Origin: Pseudomonas mendocina
GTDB taxonomy: Bacteria > Pseudomonadota > Gammaproteobacteria > Pseudomonadales > Pseudomonadaceae
Direction of reading: 5' to 3'
NCBI RefSeq assembly: GCF_900636545.1
Contig: NZ_LR134290.1
Location: 4,526,001 to 4,590,000, forward strand
Length of the DNA stretch: 64,000 bases
This document shows, piece by piece, positions 7,222 through 15,835 of the stretch. The first letter of the stretch is position 1. Each line of letters opens with the position of its first letter. A program made the position numbers and the translations under genes. The notes under the pieces were generated by a model that was not told the DNA's origin, did not search any database, and worked only from the letters and a program-made list of their open reading frames with translations.

Positions 7222-7681
7222 GTACACCGCTGACCAGGTGCTGCAAGGCATCAAGGAATGGGCCGAACAGTGCTACCAGCAGGCCGGCCAGAAAGTGGAA
7301 GTGGCGCTGCATGGCGGCCGTTTCACCCCGGCCGACCTCAAGCGCTACGCCACCGCCGACCGCGCCTGCCGAATTGCCCTGGAGGGATTGCGTTTTGAAG
7401 CGGGTAACCGGGGTCAACTGATCGCCAGCGGCCAAGTCGTGGTGGTCGTGCTTGCAGGCGACAACAGCAAGAAAGGCACCCGCGCCCTAAACGTGCTGCA
7501 AGTCGCCAGTCCGCTGCAGGCCGCATTACCCACAAGCCGCTGCGGGCTGGAGTTGCAAGACAGCATCAATGCCAAGGACGTGCGAAGCGCCAACCTCTAC
7601 AGCGCGGCGCTGGATACGGCAGGCACGGCCGGCTGGGTCATCACCTGGCCGGTGAAGTTTCAACACCCACACGTCCGCTAG
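7214..7681 (+). CDS. Mu gp37-like (DUF1834) tail terminator-type protein
   Basis: A 155-residue protein in the tail-completion position. It starts at GTG 7214 and overlaps the upstream gene by 8 bases. The 'YATADRACRIAL' helix, the central strands ending in 'GQVVVVVLAGD' and 'LQVASPLQAAL' are consistent with DUF1834/gp37-type proteins that cap the tail tube. The assignment rests on position between the G-like gene and the tube as much as on sequence, so it is moderate. Confidence 0.65.
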   Translation: MTEYTADQVLQGIKEWAEQCYQQAGQKVEVALHGGRFTPADLKRYATADRACRIALEGLRFEAGNRGQLIASGQVVVVVLAGDNSKKGTRALNVLQVASPLQAALPTSRCGLELQDSINAKDVRSANLYSAALDTAGTAGWVITWPVKFQHPHVR

Positions 7682-7689
7682 GAGGACAC

Positions 7690-7884
7690 ATGAGCAAGCA
7701 AGCCACGCCCGCCTCTGCGGGCACCGAACCGGCCAAAACCGTGAAGGTGAAGATCACCCGCAAGGAAGGCCACCGCCATGCCGGCGAGCTGCACGCCCTC
7801 GACGCCGTTATCAGCGTCAGTGAGCGCGACGCCGTAATCATCGTCGAGCGCCTCAAGGCCGGCGAACGTGTAAAGGGGGAATAA
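7690..7884 (+). CDS. Small Mu gp38-position protein
   Basis: A 64-residue protein preceded by an excellent ribosome site (AGGAGG, 3-4 bases before the ATG). The second half ('KVKITRKEGHRHAGELH' and 'RDAVIIVERLKAGERVKGE') is a small beta/alpha fold resembling the short gp38-type proteins found before the tail sheath or tube in Mu-like phages. Its function is unknown; a head-tail joining accessory role is likely from position. Confidence 0.6.
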   Translation: MSKQATPASAGTEPAKTVKVKITRKEGHRHAGELHALDAVISVSERDAVIIVERLKAGERVKGE

Positions 7885-7887
7885 CCC

Positions 7888-8625
7888 ATGACAGCACCCA
7901 AGGTATTCAAGGGCGTCGGCATCGTGCATGCCCAGCGTCTTAGTGTTCCCAACGCCCCGCTGCGCGATCTGGGCGACGTTGAGGTAGTCAAGATTTCACA
8001 CCGCAACAACCAGCAGGTATGGAAGCAGCATCGCCGGCCTGGTGGCGGCAACTTGCACACTATGGATACGCCGGATGGACTCAGCCTCGATATTCAAATG
8101 CAGGAATGGACGGAAGAGAACCAAGCCATGGCGCTACAAGGCAAGGTCGTTGAGCTGCCGTCCCAAACCGTAAGCGGCGAGGAAATTGTGCTGCAACCTG
8201 GTTCGCTGTGTATGACCGCGCAGCCCGGCCCGACCAACATAACGCTAACCAAAGTCAGCGACAGCAGCGAGATTCCCTTGTCCGCCGTCACCGTGTCTGC
8301 GGCCGGAGTGACAGTGCCGGCAAGCAGCACTGTGATCACTGAGCCGACCCCGGCGACGATTGCCTACACCAGTACAAAGGCCAAGCGCATTGAACCCTTG
8401 GTTGAGGCCGGCGAGGTGTACCGCGTCGTCATGGATGGTCTCAACGAGGCAGAGAGCAATCGCCCGTGCATCATTGTGTTCCGCCGTTGGAAAGCACCGC
8501 CCGCCGAGGAACTGGCGCTGATCGACGCTGAGAACCCCGGCAAGTTGCTCTCCAAAGGCGAGCTGCTAGCTGACCCGTCCGCCCCGGCCGGCGAGTCGCC
8601 GTTCTACAGCATCACCTGGCTGTAA
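7888..8625 (+). CDS. Major tail tube protein (siphovirus type)
   Basis: The 245-residue product sits immediately before the tail chaperone and tape measure genes, the invariant position of the tube protein in long-tailed phages. It is mostly predicted beta structure and includes an Ig-like Thr/Ser-rich segment around residues 105-160. There is no contractile sheath gene, so the tail is flexible rather than Mu-like. A GC hairpin follows the stop, probably setting the high tube-to-chaperone ratio. Identification is mainly positional. Confidence 0.7.
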   Translation: MTAPKVFKGVGIVHAQRLSVPNAPLRDLGDVEVVKISHRNNQQVWKQHRRPGGGNLHTMDTPDGLSLDIQMQEWTEENQAMALQGKVVELPSQTVSGEEIVLQPGSLCMTAQPGPTNITLTKVSDSSEIPLSAVTVSAAGVTVPASSTVITEPTPATIAYTSTKAKRIEPLVEAGEVYRVVMDGLNEAESNRPCIIVFRRWKAPPAEELALIDAENPGKLLSKGELLADPSAPAGESPFYSITWL

Positions 8626-8636
8626 CCACCCATAAC

Positions 8637-8660
8637 GCCGGGCCGCAACGGCCCGGCTTT
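8637..8660 (+). terminator. Attenuator-like hairpin after the tail tube gene
   Basis: GCCGGGCC (8637-8644) pairs perfectly with GGCCCGGC (8650-8657) around a 5-base loop and is followed by only three T. A partial terminator between an abundant tube and a scarce chaperone is a sensible arrangement. Confidence 0.55.
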
Positions 8661-8673
8661 GGAGCCTGCACGC

Positions 8674-9021
8674 ATGAGCATGACCCTGAGCAAAACCATT
8701 CAACTGCCCGGCCTGGTGGTGACCGTTCGCGAGCTGACCGTGGGCGAGATTCGCGCCTGGATGAAGCGCACCGCCGAGGGCGGACACGACCCGGTAGACG
8801 ACACCCTGTTGCAGGAAGTCAGCCTGGCCGACCTGTACGCAATGACCGACCTGCAGGCCGGCCAGGCCGAGAGCCTGACGCCCAGCCAGTTGCGCCTGGT
8901 GTTCGAGGGTTGCCGGGAGGTGAACCCTGATTTTTTCGGCCTGCGGGATCGGATCGAAAGCGCCGGGCGCCAGATCCTCGAAAGGCTCTCCAGCGACTTG
9001 AGCGAAACGCCAGCGCACTGA
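8674..9021 (+). CDS. Tail assembly chaperone (G-like, pre-frameshift product)
   Basis: Long-tailed phages encode a chaperone between tube and tape measure that is made in a short form and a -1 frameshifted long form. This 115-residue short form begins at ATG 8674 (GGAG 9 bases upstream; a TTG at 8659 has no ribosome site). It has the expected 'VTVRELTVGEIRAWM' start and a helical middle. The slippery sequence T TTT TTC lies at 8931-8937, in the codons for the Phe-Phe of 'NPDFFGL'. Confidence 0.8.
   Translation: MSMTLSKTIQLPGLVVTVRELTVGEIRAWMKRTAEGGHDPVDDTLLQEVSLADLYAMTDLQAGQAESLTPSQLRLVFEGCREVNPDFFGLRDRIESAGRQILERLSSDLSETPAH
8931..8937 (+). other. Programmed -1 ribosomal frameshift site
   Basis: T TTT TTC is a canonical X XXY YYZ slippery heptamer in the correct phase of the chaperone frame (TTT 8932-8934, TTC 8935-8937). 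A possible stimulating stem-loop follows, GGATC (8951-8955) with GATCC (8973-8977) around an inner GCGC/GCGC pairing. The -1 frame is open from here to 9125. Confidence 0.75.
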
Positions 9022-9125
9022 CCCGGCACGGGCACAGCCAGGTGTGGACGTACCCCTGGGGCACGTTCCTGGCGGCGTTGGAGGAAGCGACTAGCGCGGC
9101 CGAGAAGGCGCAAGCAGGGCGCTAA
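8937..9125 (+). CDS. -1 frame extension of the tail chaperone (GT-like)
   Basis: After slipping at 8931-8937 the ribosome would read cgg at 8937 and continue without a stop to TAA 9123-9125, adding about 62 residues. The extension is basic at first and ends with 'QVWTYPWGTFLAALEEA', a Trp/Pro then Leu-rich pattern like that of the T half of other chaperones. It has no ribosome site or start of its own. The last 35 bases overlap a reverse-strand gene. Confidence 0.7.
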   Translation, partial: RPAGSDRKRRAPDPRKALQRLERNASALTRHGHSQVWTYPWGTFLAALEEATSAAEKAQAGR

Positions 9126-9246
9126 GGAACAGCGCCCCGAGGCAGATGGCCAGGCCGGCCAGCACGGTGAGCGCCAGGGCCGAAGCAGTGAAGCGCGGAA
9201 ACATGGCCAGGCAGAGCAGCAGGCCGAGCAGCGGGAAGGCTTTCAC
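9091..9246 (-). CDS. Small two-helix membrane protein, second of an antisense pair
   Basis: A 51-residue product from GTG 9246, four bases after the stop of the preceding reverse-strand gene, so the two are probably translated together. It contains two hydrophobic helices (about residues 3-18 and 22-44) separated by a short 'FPRFTAS' turn and ends in a basic tail. It overlaps the end of the frameshift extension on the other strand. Function unknown; a holin-like or superinfection-exclusion role is possible. A longer ORF beginning at ATG 9291 overlaps the upstream gene and is less likely. Confidence 0.45.
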   Translation of the reverse strand: MKAFPLLGLLLCLAMFPRFTASALALTVLAGLAICLGALFLSALLAPSRPR

Positions 9247-9250
9247 AGGC

Positions 9251-9421
9251 TCAACGCTTTGGTGGGCCGGGCAGGAACAGGCTGGCGACATATGCGGGGC
9301 CAGACACCAACAGCATTAAAAGCGCGGCCAAGAAGCCAGCGCCCACAAGCCACCAGGCCAGCTTGGGCATTACCAGCGCAATGACGACCAGGGCAAGCAA
9401 TACAAAGTGAGCAAGTTTCAT
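9251..9421 (-). CDS. Small two-helix membrane protein, first of an antisense pair
   Basis: A 56-residue protein starting at ATG 9421, whose CATG is shared with the divergent tape-measure start (9420). It has two strong hydrophobic segments (residues 3-18 and 20-40) and a short tail ending 'GPPKR'. It and its downstream partner share a similar layout (M/V-K start, two helices, basic Pro-containing tail), which may reflect duplication. The forward strand has no gene between 9126 and 9419, supporting a real reverse gene here. Function unknown; no strong ribosome site is visible. Confidence 0.5.
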   Translation of the reverse strand: MKLAHFVLLALVVIALVMPKLAWWLVGAGFLAALLMLLVSGPAYVASLFLPGPPKR

Positions 9422-12400
9422 GACTGATGTCCGTCTCTCAGTTTCCGTCGATGCCGATGCAGGTCGGCGCACTATGCAGGCCTTCCAGGCCGGCTATAAA
9501 GCGTTGGTCGATCAGTTGCGCCAGCCGCTGGGGCAGATCGGCGCCTTTCGCGATCTGCAGGCAAGCCTAGTTCAGAATGAGGCCCAGCTCAATGCAACGC
9601 GCCAGCGGGTGCGTGAACTGCGCGACGAACTGATACGCACCGAGAAGCCGACCCGCGACCAGCAGAACGCCTACCGCGCCGCCACGACCGAGGCGACGAA
9701 CCTGGAGCGCGCAATTGCCAGCCAGCGGGGCCAGCTCGCACAGCTGTCTGCTGCGCTCAAGACTGCGGGCGTTGATACCAACCAACTGAGCAACGAACAG
9801 AAGCGTTTAGCGGCGGATATGGCACAGGCCGCCCGCGCGGCCGACCAGCAAGCGCGCATTGCGGGCGCCCGCGATGCCCTAGGCGTTCGCCCGCACCGAG
9901 AGATTCGCGGGGAGATCGTCCAACTGCAGCGCCAGTACCAGTTGCTGGCCCGCACCGGGCAACTGACCAGCTCCGAATTGGCACAGGCCAAGGTGCGCCT
10001 GCGTGAGCGTGTGAGCGAGCTGGAGCAAGGCACCAACGGGTGGGCGCAGAGCCTGACCCAAGTGCGCCTGCAGGTAGGTGCTGCTGCTGCGGGCATGGGC
10101 GCGATGGTGTATGCCGGTGGCGCACTGCTCTCGTTCTATGCCCAGTTCGCCCAGCGCATGGGCGAGGTCAACAGCATTACCGATTTGAACCAGGCGCAGT
10201 TCCAGGCGCTGAGCACCGACGTGCGCCAGCTCAGCCAGGCCATGGGCAAGGACGCGGCGCAGTCGGCGGCGGCGCTGTACGACATTCTTAGCTCGGGCGT
10301 CAGCCCGGACAACAGCATCAAGACACTGGAGCTGGCTACCCGCGCGGCCGTGGCCGGTGTGACTGATACGGCCACCGCCGTTCGTGGCGGCCTGTCGGTT
10401 GTGAACGCCTATGGCGAAGATATCGAGAACCTTGGCCTGCGCTATGACCAACTGTTTCTGACAGTACGCGACGGCGTCACCACCTTCCCCGAGTTGGCCA
10501 ACTACATCGGCGACACCCTCCCCACTGCCAAGGCGGCAGGGGTTGAGTTCTCCGAGGTTGCCGCGGCTATCGCTTTGATGACCAAAGCCGGTATCCGTAC
10601 GCCCCAGGCGACCACCGCAATCAAGGGTGCGATCAACGCCCTAGCCGCCCCAGGCGAGGCGGCTGCCAAGTCCATGGCTGCTCTGGGCATCGAGTGGAAT
10701 GGCCTCACGGCGACGCTTGAAGAAATCGCCAGCCGTGGCCTGGGCATCGCCGCCATGAAAGAAATACTGCCTGACGTCGAAGCGCGTACCGCCGTGCTGG
10801 CCTTGACGCAGAACATGGCCGGCCTGAAAGCAGAGGTGGAAGCCATGAGCAATGCTGGCGGCGCGCTCGATGCCGCCTATGCCAAGATGGCCGCTACCCC
10901 CCAGGCCGAACTGGACAAGTTCAATGCGGCCTGGGGCGAGCTCAAGCTACAGCTTGGCGAGGCTGCTACGGCATTTCTCCCTTTGATCGAGCTTGGCCGT
11001 GACGCGGTTACGACGTTCAACGAACTGCCCGCGCCGATGCGTAATCTGGTGGCCGTTCTGCTGGCCGGTGCTGCTGCAACGCTGGCGGTAAGAGCTGCCG
11101 TGTTGGCGGTGCGTAATCCCTTCGGCCTTTTCCTGGCCCATATGTCCGCCACCCCGGCCGCTGCAGGCGCTGCCGCGACGGGCATGAGCACCGTAGGCAC
11201 CGCCGCCACCTCGCTGATTCCCAAACTGCGTACCCTGGCCGACGTCGCCAAGCTGGCCAAGGCTGGCCTGGCTCTAGGTGTGGTGAGCTGGACAGGCAGC
11301 AACCTGGTCGAACTGTATGACTCGATTCAGGCGATTCGTGACCTGGAGAAGGCTCAGGCCGACTACCAGGGCAGCCTGCAAGCGACCATTACCAAAACAG
11401 CCGAGTATGCCGGCGCAGTGATCCTGCCCGCTGAAACCCTGCGCCGCATGACCGAGGAAGAGCGGCGCGCCTACGCCGAGCGCCTGCGCCTGGCCGAGGA
11501 ACACTACCGCGCCCAGGGCGAGCTGCTCAGCCGGCAGGACACCAGCAGCGAAATCAACCAGGACGCCCTGGCCAACCAGCGCCGCGCGACGGAGTACCGA
11601 AAGGCGCTGACCGCGATCAAGAACGAGCACGCCGAGCGCGAGGCAGCAGAGCGTCGTCATAACGATCAGTTGGCCAAGATCAAGGCCGACAACCTGCAAT
11701 CGATCCAGGACGCGCTGGGCAAGGAAATCCAGGCCTACGACGAAGCCACCAAGGCGCTGGAAGCGGCGAACAAGAAAACCCAGGCAGCGATGAAGGCCCG
11801 CGCCGATATCGCCAAAGAGTTCGACCAGCTCGTCAAGGACATGCGGGCGCCGACGAGCGAAGGCCCGGCCACGTTCGGTGACGTGACCGCGCTCAAGGCT
11901 GGTGCCAGAGCATCGCTCCAACGTGGTGACTCGGCCGAGGCAATCCGCCAGGCGCGTGAGGCTGGCGAGATCCTCCGCGAGCTGAAAGAGGCCGGCGCAA
12001 ACACCTATGGATTTGCCGGTATTGCAGGGGAGTTGGCACAACTGGCAGACGAGGCAGCGCGCCTCGACGAGCTACAGGCCGACGTCGAGCGCATCGACGC
12101 GCAGGCACGCCTCGACGAAATCAAAGCGGGCATGGATGACTTGTTGGCCCAGGCCGAGGCGTTCAAGCGCATCGATATCGAGTTCACTGGTTTTGAACAG
12201 TCGGCCGAGTACCTGGAGCAACAAGCCAAGGAACTGGCCGAGCGCCTGAAGAAATACATGGTGATCCCGGTTAACTACATCGGAGCCGGTGCAGACGCGG
12301 CGTCGGCTGCGTCTACCGCAAACGATAACGCGGGCAACCTGATCAATGGCCAGCCGATCAAGCGTGCCGCTGGTGGCTGGGTCGAGGGTCCAGGGAGCCC

Positions 12401-12716
12401 AACCAGTGACAGCGTGCTGCTGGCCGCGTCGCGCCGTGAGTTTGTTGTAAAGGCCAGCTCGGCCGCGCGCCTGGGCGCCGCGAACCTGGCCTACATGAAC
12501 AGCACTGGCGACCTCCCGCGTGAGCACCTGATTCCGGACTTTCCGGACTTCCCGCCGTCGCTCGACCGAATGGGCGACCGCCAGCCTCTTAACCTAGCCA
12601 TGCCCTGGGGCGGCAGCTACGCCCTGGAGGGCGCCCCGAACGAAGTGAAACGCTTCCAGGATGACCTGGAGCGCGCGCGGCTCATGTTCGGCAGCGTGGG
12701 AGGGCCGCGGAAGTGA
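9420..12716 (+). CDS. Tail tape measure protein
   Basis: The 1098-residue product sets tail length and is the longest phage gene here. The N-terminal 170 residues are coiled-coil rich in Gln, Ala and Arg; residues about 215-530 carry the TP901-type core ('GEVNSITDLNQAQFQALSTD' and 'AAAIALMTKAGIRTPQATTA'). Hydrophobic Ala-rich segments near 540-610 would cross or insert into membrane during DNA entry, followed by long charged coiled coils to about residue 970. The C-terminal 'AAGGWVEGPGSPTSDSVLL' is the usual tape-measure tail motif. At about 1 residue per 1.5 angstrom it implies a tail near 160 nm. Confidence 0.93.
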   Translation: MTDVRLSVSVDADAGRRTMQAFQAGYKALVDQLRQPLGQIGAFRDLQASLVQNEAQLNATRQRVRELRDELIRTEKPTRDQQNAYRAATTEATNLERAIASQRGQLAQLSAALKTAGVDTNQLSNEQKRLAADMAQAARAADQQARIAGARDALGVRPHREIRGEIVQLQRQYQLLARTGQLTSSELAQAKVRLRERVSELEQGTNGWAQSLTQVRLQVGAAAAGMGAMVYAGGALLSFYAQFAQRMGEVNSITDLNQAQFQALSTDVRQLSQAMGKDAAQSAAALYDILSSGVSPDNSIKTLELATRAAVAGVTDTATAVRGGLSVVNAYGEDIENLGLRYDQLFLTVRDGVTTFPELANYIGDTLPTAKAAGVEFSEVAAAIALMTKAGIRTPQATTAIKGAINALAAPGEAAAKSMAALGIEWNGLTATLEEIASRGLGIAAMKEILPDVEARTAVLALTQNMAGLKAEVEAMSNAGGALDAAYAKMAATPQAELDKFNAAWGELKLQLGEAATAFLPLIELGRDAVTTFNELPAPMRNLVAVLLAGAAATLAVRAAVLAVRNPFGLFLAHMSATPAAAGAAATGMSTVGTAATSLIPKLRTLADVAKLAKAGLALGVVSWTGSNLVELYDSIQAIRDLEKAQADYQGSLQATITKTAEYAGAVILPAETLRRMTEEERRAYAERLRLAEEHYRAQGELLSRQDTSSEINQDALANQRRATEYRKALTAIKNEHAEREAAERRHNDQLAKIKADNLQSIQDALGKEIQAYDEATKALEAANKKTQAAMKARADIAKEFDQLVKDMRAPTSEGPATFGDVTALKAGARASLQRGDSAEAIRQAREAGEILRELKEAGANTYGFAGIAGELAQLADEAARLDELQADVERIDAQARLDEIKAGMDDLLAQAEAFKRIDIEFTGFEQSAEYLEQQAKELAERLKKYMVIPVNYIGAGADAASAASTANDNAGNLINGQPIKRAAGGWVEGPGSPTSDSVLLAASRREFVVKASSAARLGAANLAYMNSTGDLPREHLIPDFPDFPPSLDRMGDRQPLNLAMPWGGSYALEGAPNEVKRFQDDLERARLMFGSVGGPRK

Positions 12717-13234
12717 TCGAGGACATCGTCCCGCTGGTGCTCGGAGGTATCGAGATACTGCCGCACTCCGGCCCGATCCGGCAGCGCTACGAATACTTTG
12801 GCGGCAGCCGTGAGCTACGCATGGCCAGCGGCCGAGGCGTCAAGCAAACCCACTGGCGTAAGACCTCCACGTCGATCAGTGCAACGGGCCACCTTGATCC
12901 GGCGCTTGAGTCGCTCGACTACAGCCGCCCGCTGGAGCTGCTGTGTGTTGCGCCGAAGTGGGTCGGCGGGACTGCCCTGGTGTACGAGCTGCCTGCCGCG
13001 CAGAAGCGCCGCCCCGACCAGCAGCCCTGGGCAATCGCCATGGTTGGCGGCAACTGGGTCGATACCGGCCTGGTGCTCGATGGCGACGTCGCGACCGTGG
13101 CGCCGATCCCCGGTGCCAGGGCGTACCGGGTGGGCTGGCTGCCGCGCCTGATGGTGCTCACTGACGGGCCGGTTACTGAAACAGACGACAGCCGCGAGCT
13201 GATCGATTGGTCTATGGATGCGCGGGAGGCGTGA
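12713..13234 (+). CDS. Distal tail protein-like, siphovirus tail tip
   Basis: A 173-residue protein that begins at GTG 12713 overlapping the tape measure stop. It occupies the position of the distal tail protein that joins the tube to the hub. The sequence starts 'PLVLGGIEILPHSGPIRQRYE' split by a Gly-Gly turn and contains a 'RMASGRGVKQTHW' stretch, both reminiscent of distal-tail proteins of B3/D3112-like phages. No catalytic motif is visible. Assignment is positional. Confidence 0.55.
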   Translation: MIEDIVPLVLGGIEILPHSGPIRQRYEYFGGSRELRMASGRGVKQTHWRKTSTSISATGHLDPALESLDYSRPLELLCVAPKWVGGTALVYELPAAQKRRPDQQPWAIAMVGGNWVDTGLVLDGDVATVAPIPGARAYRVGWLPRLMVLTDGPVTETDDSRELIDWSMDAREA

Positions 13235-13776
13235 TGCAGCGACATATCAACCATTGGCAGACCGCACTGAGCGCAACGCTCCCGGTCGGCGCCGAGCAAA
13301 TGACCGTGCCGGCTGCTGCGGCCGGGCTGCTGACCCTCACCGATGGAGCCTGGTACAAGGCCACGATCACGAATGCCGCGCGCAGCGCATGGGAAATCGT
13401 CATGGTGACAGCACGAGCGGGCGGCGTGCTGAACATCGCCCGCGCCCAGGAAGGGACGAACGCGGCCGAGTGGCCGGCCGGTAGCGTGGCGTTCATCGAG
13501 CTGACGGCGGGTGCCCTGCACGACATTGCGTCCAGGTTCGCCGCGCTGGAGGCCAGGGTCGCCGCCCTGGAAGCGGGCGGCGGCCCCGATCCAGAGCCCG
13601 AGCCGGACGGTGCGCTAGTAGATGGGGCCGGCAATGTCCTGGTCGACCAGCAAGGCAACACGCTGGTGATGGGCGCGGCCGACACTGACCCCGAGCCTGT
13701 GCCAAATGGTGCGCTAACGGATGGGGCCGGCAACACGCTGGTCGATCATGCCAATAATCTGTTGGTGACCGGCTAA
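13234..13776 (+). CDS. Tail-tip protein with C-terminal tandem repeats
   Basis: A 180-residue protein starting at ATG 13234 behind GGGAGG. The N-terminal 90 residues form a beta-rich domain ('LLTLTDGAWYKATITN', 'NIARAQEGTNAAEW') of the kind seen in phage tip or spike-associated proteins. A short coiled coil ('RFAALEARVAALEAG') follows. The C-terminus holds two imperfect repeats, each an acidic 'DPEPxP' run followed by 'GAL-DGAGN-LVD' and 'N-LV-G'. The coiled coil suggests a trimer. Function unknown; perhaps part of the receptor-binding tip. Confidence 0.55.
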   Translation: MQRHINHWQTALSATLPVGAEQMTVPAAAAGLLTLTDGAWYKATITNAARSAWEIVMVTARAGGVLNIARAQEGTNAAEWPAGSVAFIELTAGALHDIASRFAALEARVAALEAGGGPDPEPEPDGALVDGAGNVLVDQQGNTLVMGAADTDPEPVPNGALTDGAGNTLVDHANNLLVTG

Positions 13777-15485
13777 TGCTCGGCCTCGGCCCCCTCAACA
13801 GCTTCCCGATGAACACCCTGTCGGTGATGCAGGGTGCCGCTGTGGTCGTGCCCGATAGCCAGGCCTGGCGCGTGCGCGTGCTGATCGGCGGCGAGGACAT
13901 GTCCGACCGGCTGACGGGTGTGGCCAGCATCGAATTTGAAGAGTCAGGCAGCCGACTCTGCACCCTGCGCCTATTGCCCGATGCGGGCGTGTTCGAGCCG
14001 GACGCATTCACCGGCCGGCCGGTGACCTTCTACCACCAGCGCCTGGAGGGCGACGTGGTAGCCGCGCAGTTGCTGTGGTTTACCGGCGAGGCGATGCAGC
14101 CGAGCGTTGACCTGAGCAGTAAGGTGGTCACGATCACGGCCACCTGCCAGCGCCAGCGACGCCTGGCCGACATGACCACTGAGCAGATCGCGGCGTTGAT
14201 ACCAGGTGACTATGCCGTGGGGGTATTTGGCGAGATCGAGGATGGCGAGCGCTATGCGGCCGACCTGCTGAGCACTCGCGCGCTGGCGCTGGACTGTGGC
14301 GCTGATGGGCAGTTCAGGCTGACAGCGTGGGAAGCGGCACCGGTTGCCCACTATACATTCACAGCGGACGAAATCATTGACGACACGCTGCGGCTCACTC
14401 TCGCGACTGCTGATCAACTGCTCAATCGAGTTGAGCTGACAGTCGAATACCGATACCAGCGCCTGCGCCATCGTGAATACACATTCGCTTGGGAGCATCC
14501 GGCCGGGTCGTTCTGTGTGTGGCTGGCCGACAACACCCAACTGCCGACCCTGAGCATGCTGACCGGTGCGCTCGATCAGGCGAACTGGTCGACGCTGGGG
14601 CTCACATACGAAGCGCTGCCACCGTCGATGCCAAACCCCTGCGGCAGCGGTGGTGCGTGGATAAACCGCTACACCGCCGACCCGCACTTGCTTGAGTTCA
14701 ATGCCCGTGTGGGCGCCCGCGTAGCGCAGACGCTGACAGAGACCTACAAGCTGACTCTGGAAGTCGATGGCTCACTGACGGCCTACGGTGTGCGCGGCGG
14801 GACAGCGCGTTATTCGGACGATGTCGAGTTTGACGGCGGCGAGTGGGAAGGCGAAGACGGCCCACGTCCAGAGACCGCCGTGCTCGATGAACTGGGCGAC
14901 TGGATCATCGACCAGGACGAGCCTGAACGGCGCAACAATCTGCTGCGCACGGCCTATGCAGTCGAGTACGTGCGCATGCACGCCAGCCATCGCCTGAGCC
15001 GCCTCGCGTTTCAGACGCCGATCACTGATGACGTGTTCGACCTGGTGCATACCATCCAGGTCGAAGCGCTGGGCGTGCGGGCCAAGGGCAAGGTGGTACG
15101 TGGTGCCGCGCGCTGGGATCACGACAGCGGCGAAGCCGTCGCCGAGCTAGAACTGGCGCTGACCAGGGTCGGCCAGGTCGAGGCCGGAGCCGGCTTCATC
15201 CTGCCGGATCGGCCGGAGTTCGATTTTGGCGCCCCGCCCGAGGCCATCGCCCACCTGGCGACCCAGCTGGGCGGCCGGTTCACGTCGCCCCCTTATGACG
15301 AAGACCTTGACGGGTTCGCAGGCAACTACGGCTGGGAAACACCCAGCGCGGAAGGCCACCCGCGACGCCTACAGATCACCACGCCTGATATTGCGGCCGA
15401 GCATCGAGACCCGGCCGAGGCAACGCGCGAGCAGACGTATTCCGTCGGCCTACCGAGTGACCTGCTGCTACTGGAGGTGGCATGA
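13776..15485 (+). CDS. Tail hub/baseplate-like protein
   Basis: A 569-residue protein whose ATG overlaps the preceding stop (TAATG). It is beta-rich throughout, begins with 'WRVRVLIGGEDMSDRLTGVASIEFEESGS', split by turns, and has repeated 'VTITATCQRQRR' and 'LNRVELTVEYRYQ' strands, resembling the hub-type proteins downstream of the tape measure in Mu-like siphophages. It may form the central tail hub that opens during DNA ejection. No peptidase or muramidase motif is seen. Recognition is by position and general architecture. Confidence 0.55.
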   Translation: MLGLGPLNSFPMNTLSVMQGAAVVVPDSQAWRVRVLIGGEDMSDRLTGVASIEFEESGSRLCTLRLLPDAGVFEPDAFTGRPVTFYHQRLEGDVVAAQLLWFTGEAMQPSVDLSSKVVTITATCQRQRRLADMTTEQIAALIPGDYAVGVFGEIEDGERYAADLLSTRALALDCGADGQFRLTAWEAAPVAHYTFTADEIIDDTLRLTLATADQLLNRVELTVEYRYQRLRHREYTFAWEHPAGSFCVWLADNTQLPTLSMLTGALDQANWSTLGLTYEALPPSMPNPCGSGGAWINRYTADPHLLEFNARVGARVAQTLTETYKLTLEVDGSLTAYGVRGGTARYSDDVEFDGGEWEGEDGPRPETAVLDELGDWIIDQDEPERRNNLLRTAYAVEYVRMHASHRLSRLAFQTPITDDVFDLVHTIQVEALGVRAKGKVVRGAARWDHDSGEAVAELELALTRVGQVEAGAGFILPDRPEFDFGAPPEAIAHLATQLGGRFTSPPYDEDLDGFAGNYGWETPSAEGHPRRLQITTPDIAAEHRDPAEATREQTYSVGLPSDLLLLEVA

Positions 15486-15835
15486 GCTATCAGCGTCTGA
15501 TCAGTGACCTGCAAGGCCTGTTGCAGCCTGAGCGACAGCAGGGGCTGCCCGTCGTAGCACGGCGCGGAGTTCGGGCAGGCAAGCGCATCAGCGTGCCCTA
15601 TGTCGCCCCGCCGACCGGAGCCGGTATCTCATGGCCCCTGGTCGAGGGCGGCGGTGCTGGTGATACGGCCGAGTACGCTCGGACATTCCACGGCAGTTCA
15701 ACAGTCCTGGTTACAACTGATGGGCTCGTAGCGCTGGAGCTACCTCAGGTCGCCGCCATCACAATGCATGACGCCAACGGAGAGGTTGGCGAAATTCGAT
15801 TCGCAGAGCGCCCGGTAGCGGAGGGCGAGCCGTGA
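15482..15835 (+). CDS. Small tail-tip protein, unknown function
   Basis: A 117-residue protein starting at ATG 15482, overlapping the hub gene stop (ATGA), and ending within the next gene start (GTGA at 15832). The first 45 residues are basic and helical; the rest is beta-rich ('TVLVTTDGLVALELPQVAAITM', split by turns). Its strict coupling to both neighbours suggests a structural subunit made in step with the hub and receptor-binding proteins. I do not recognise the family. Confidence 0.5.
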   Translation: MSYQRLISDLQGLLQPERQQGLPVVARRGVRAGKRISVPYVAPPTGAGISWPLVEGGGAGDTAEYARTFHGSSTVLVTTDGLVALELPQVAAITMHDANGEVGEIRFAERPVAEGEP

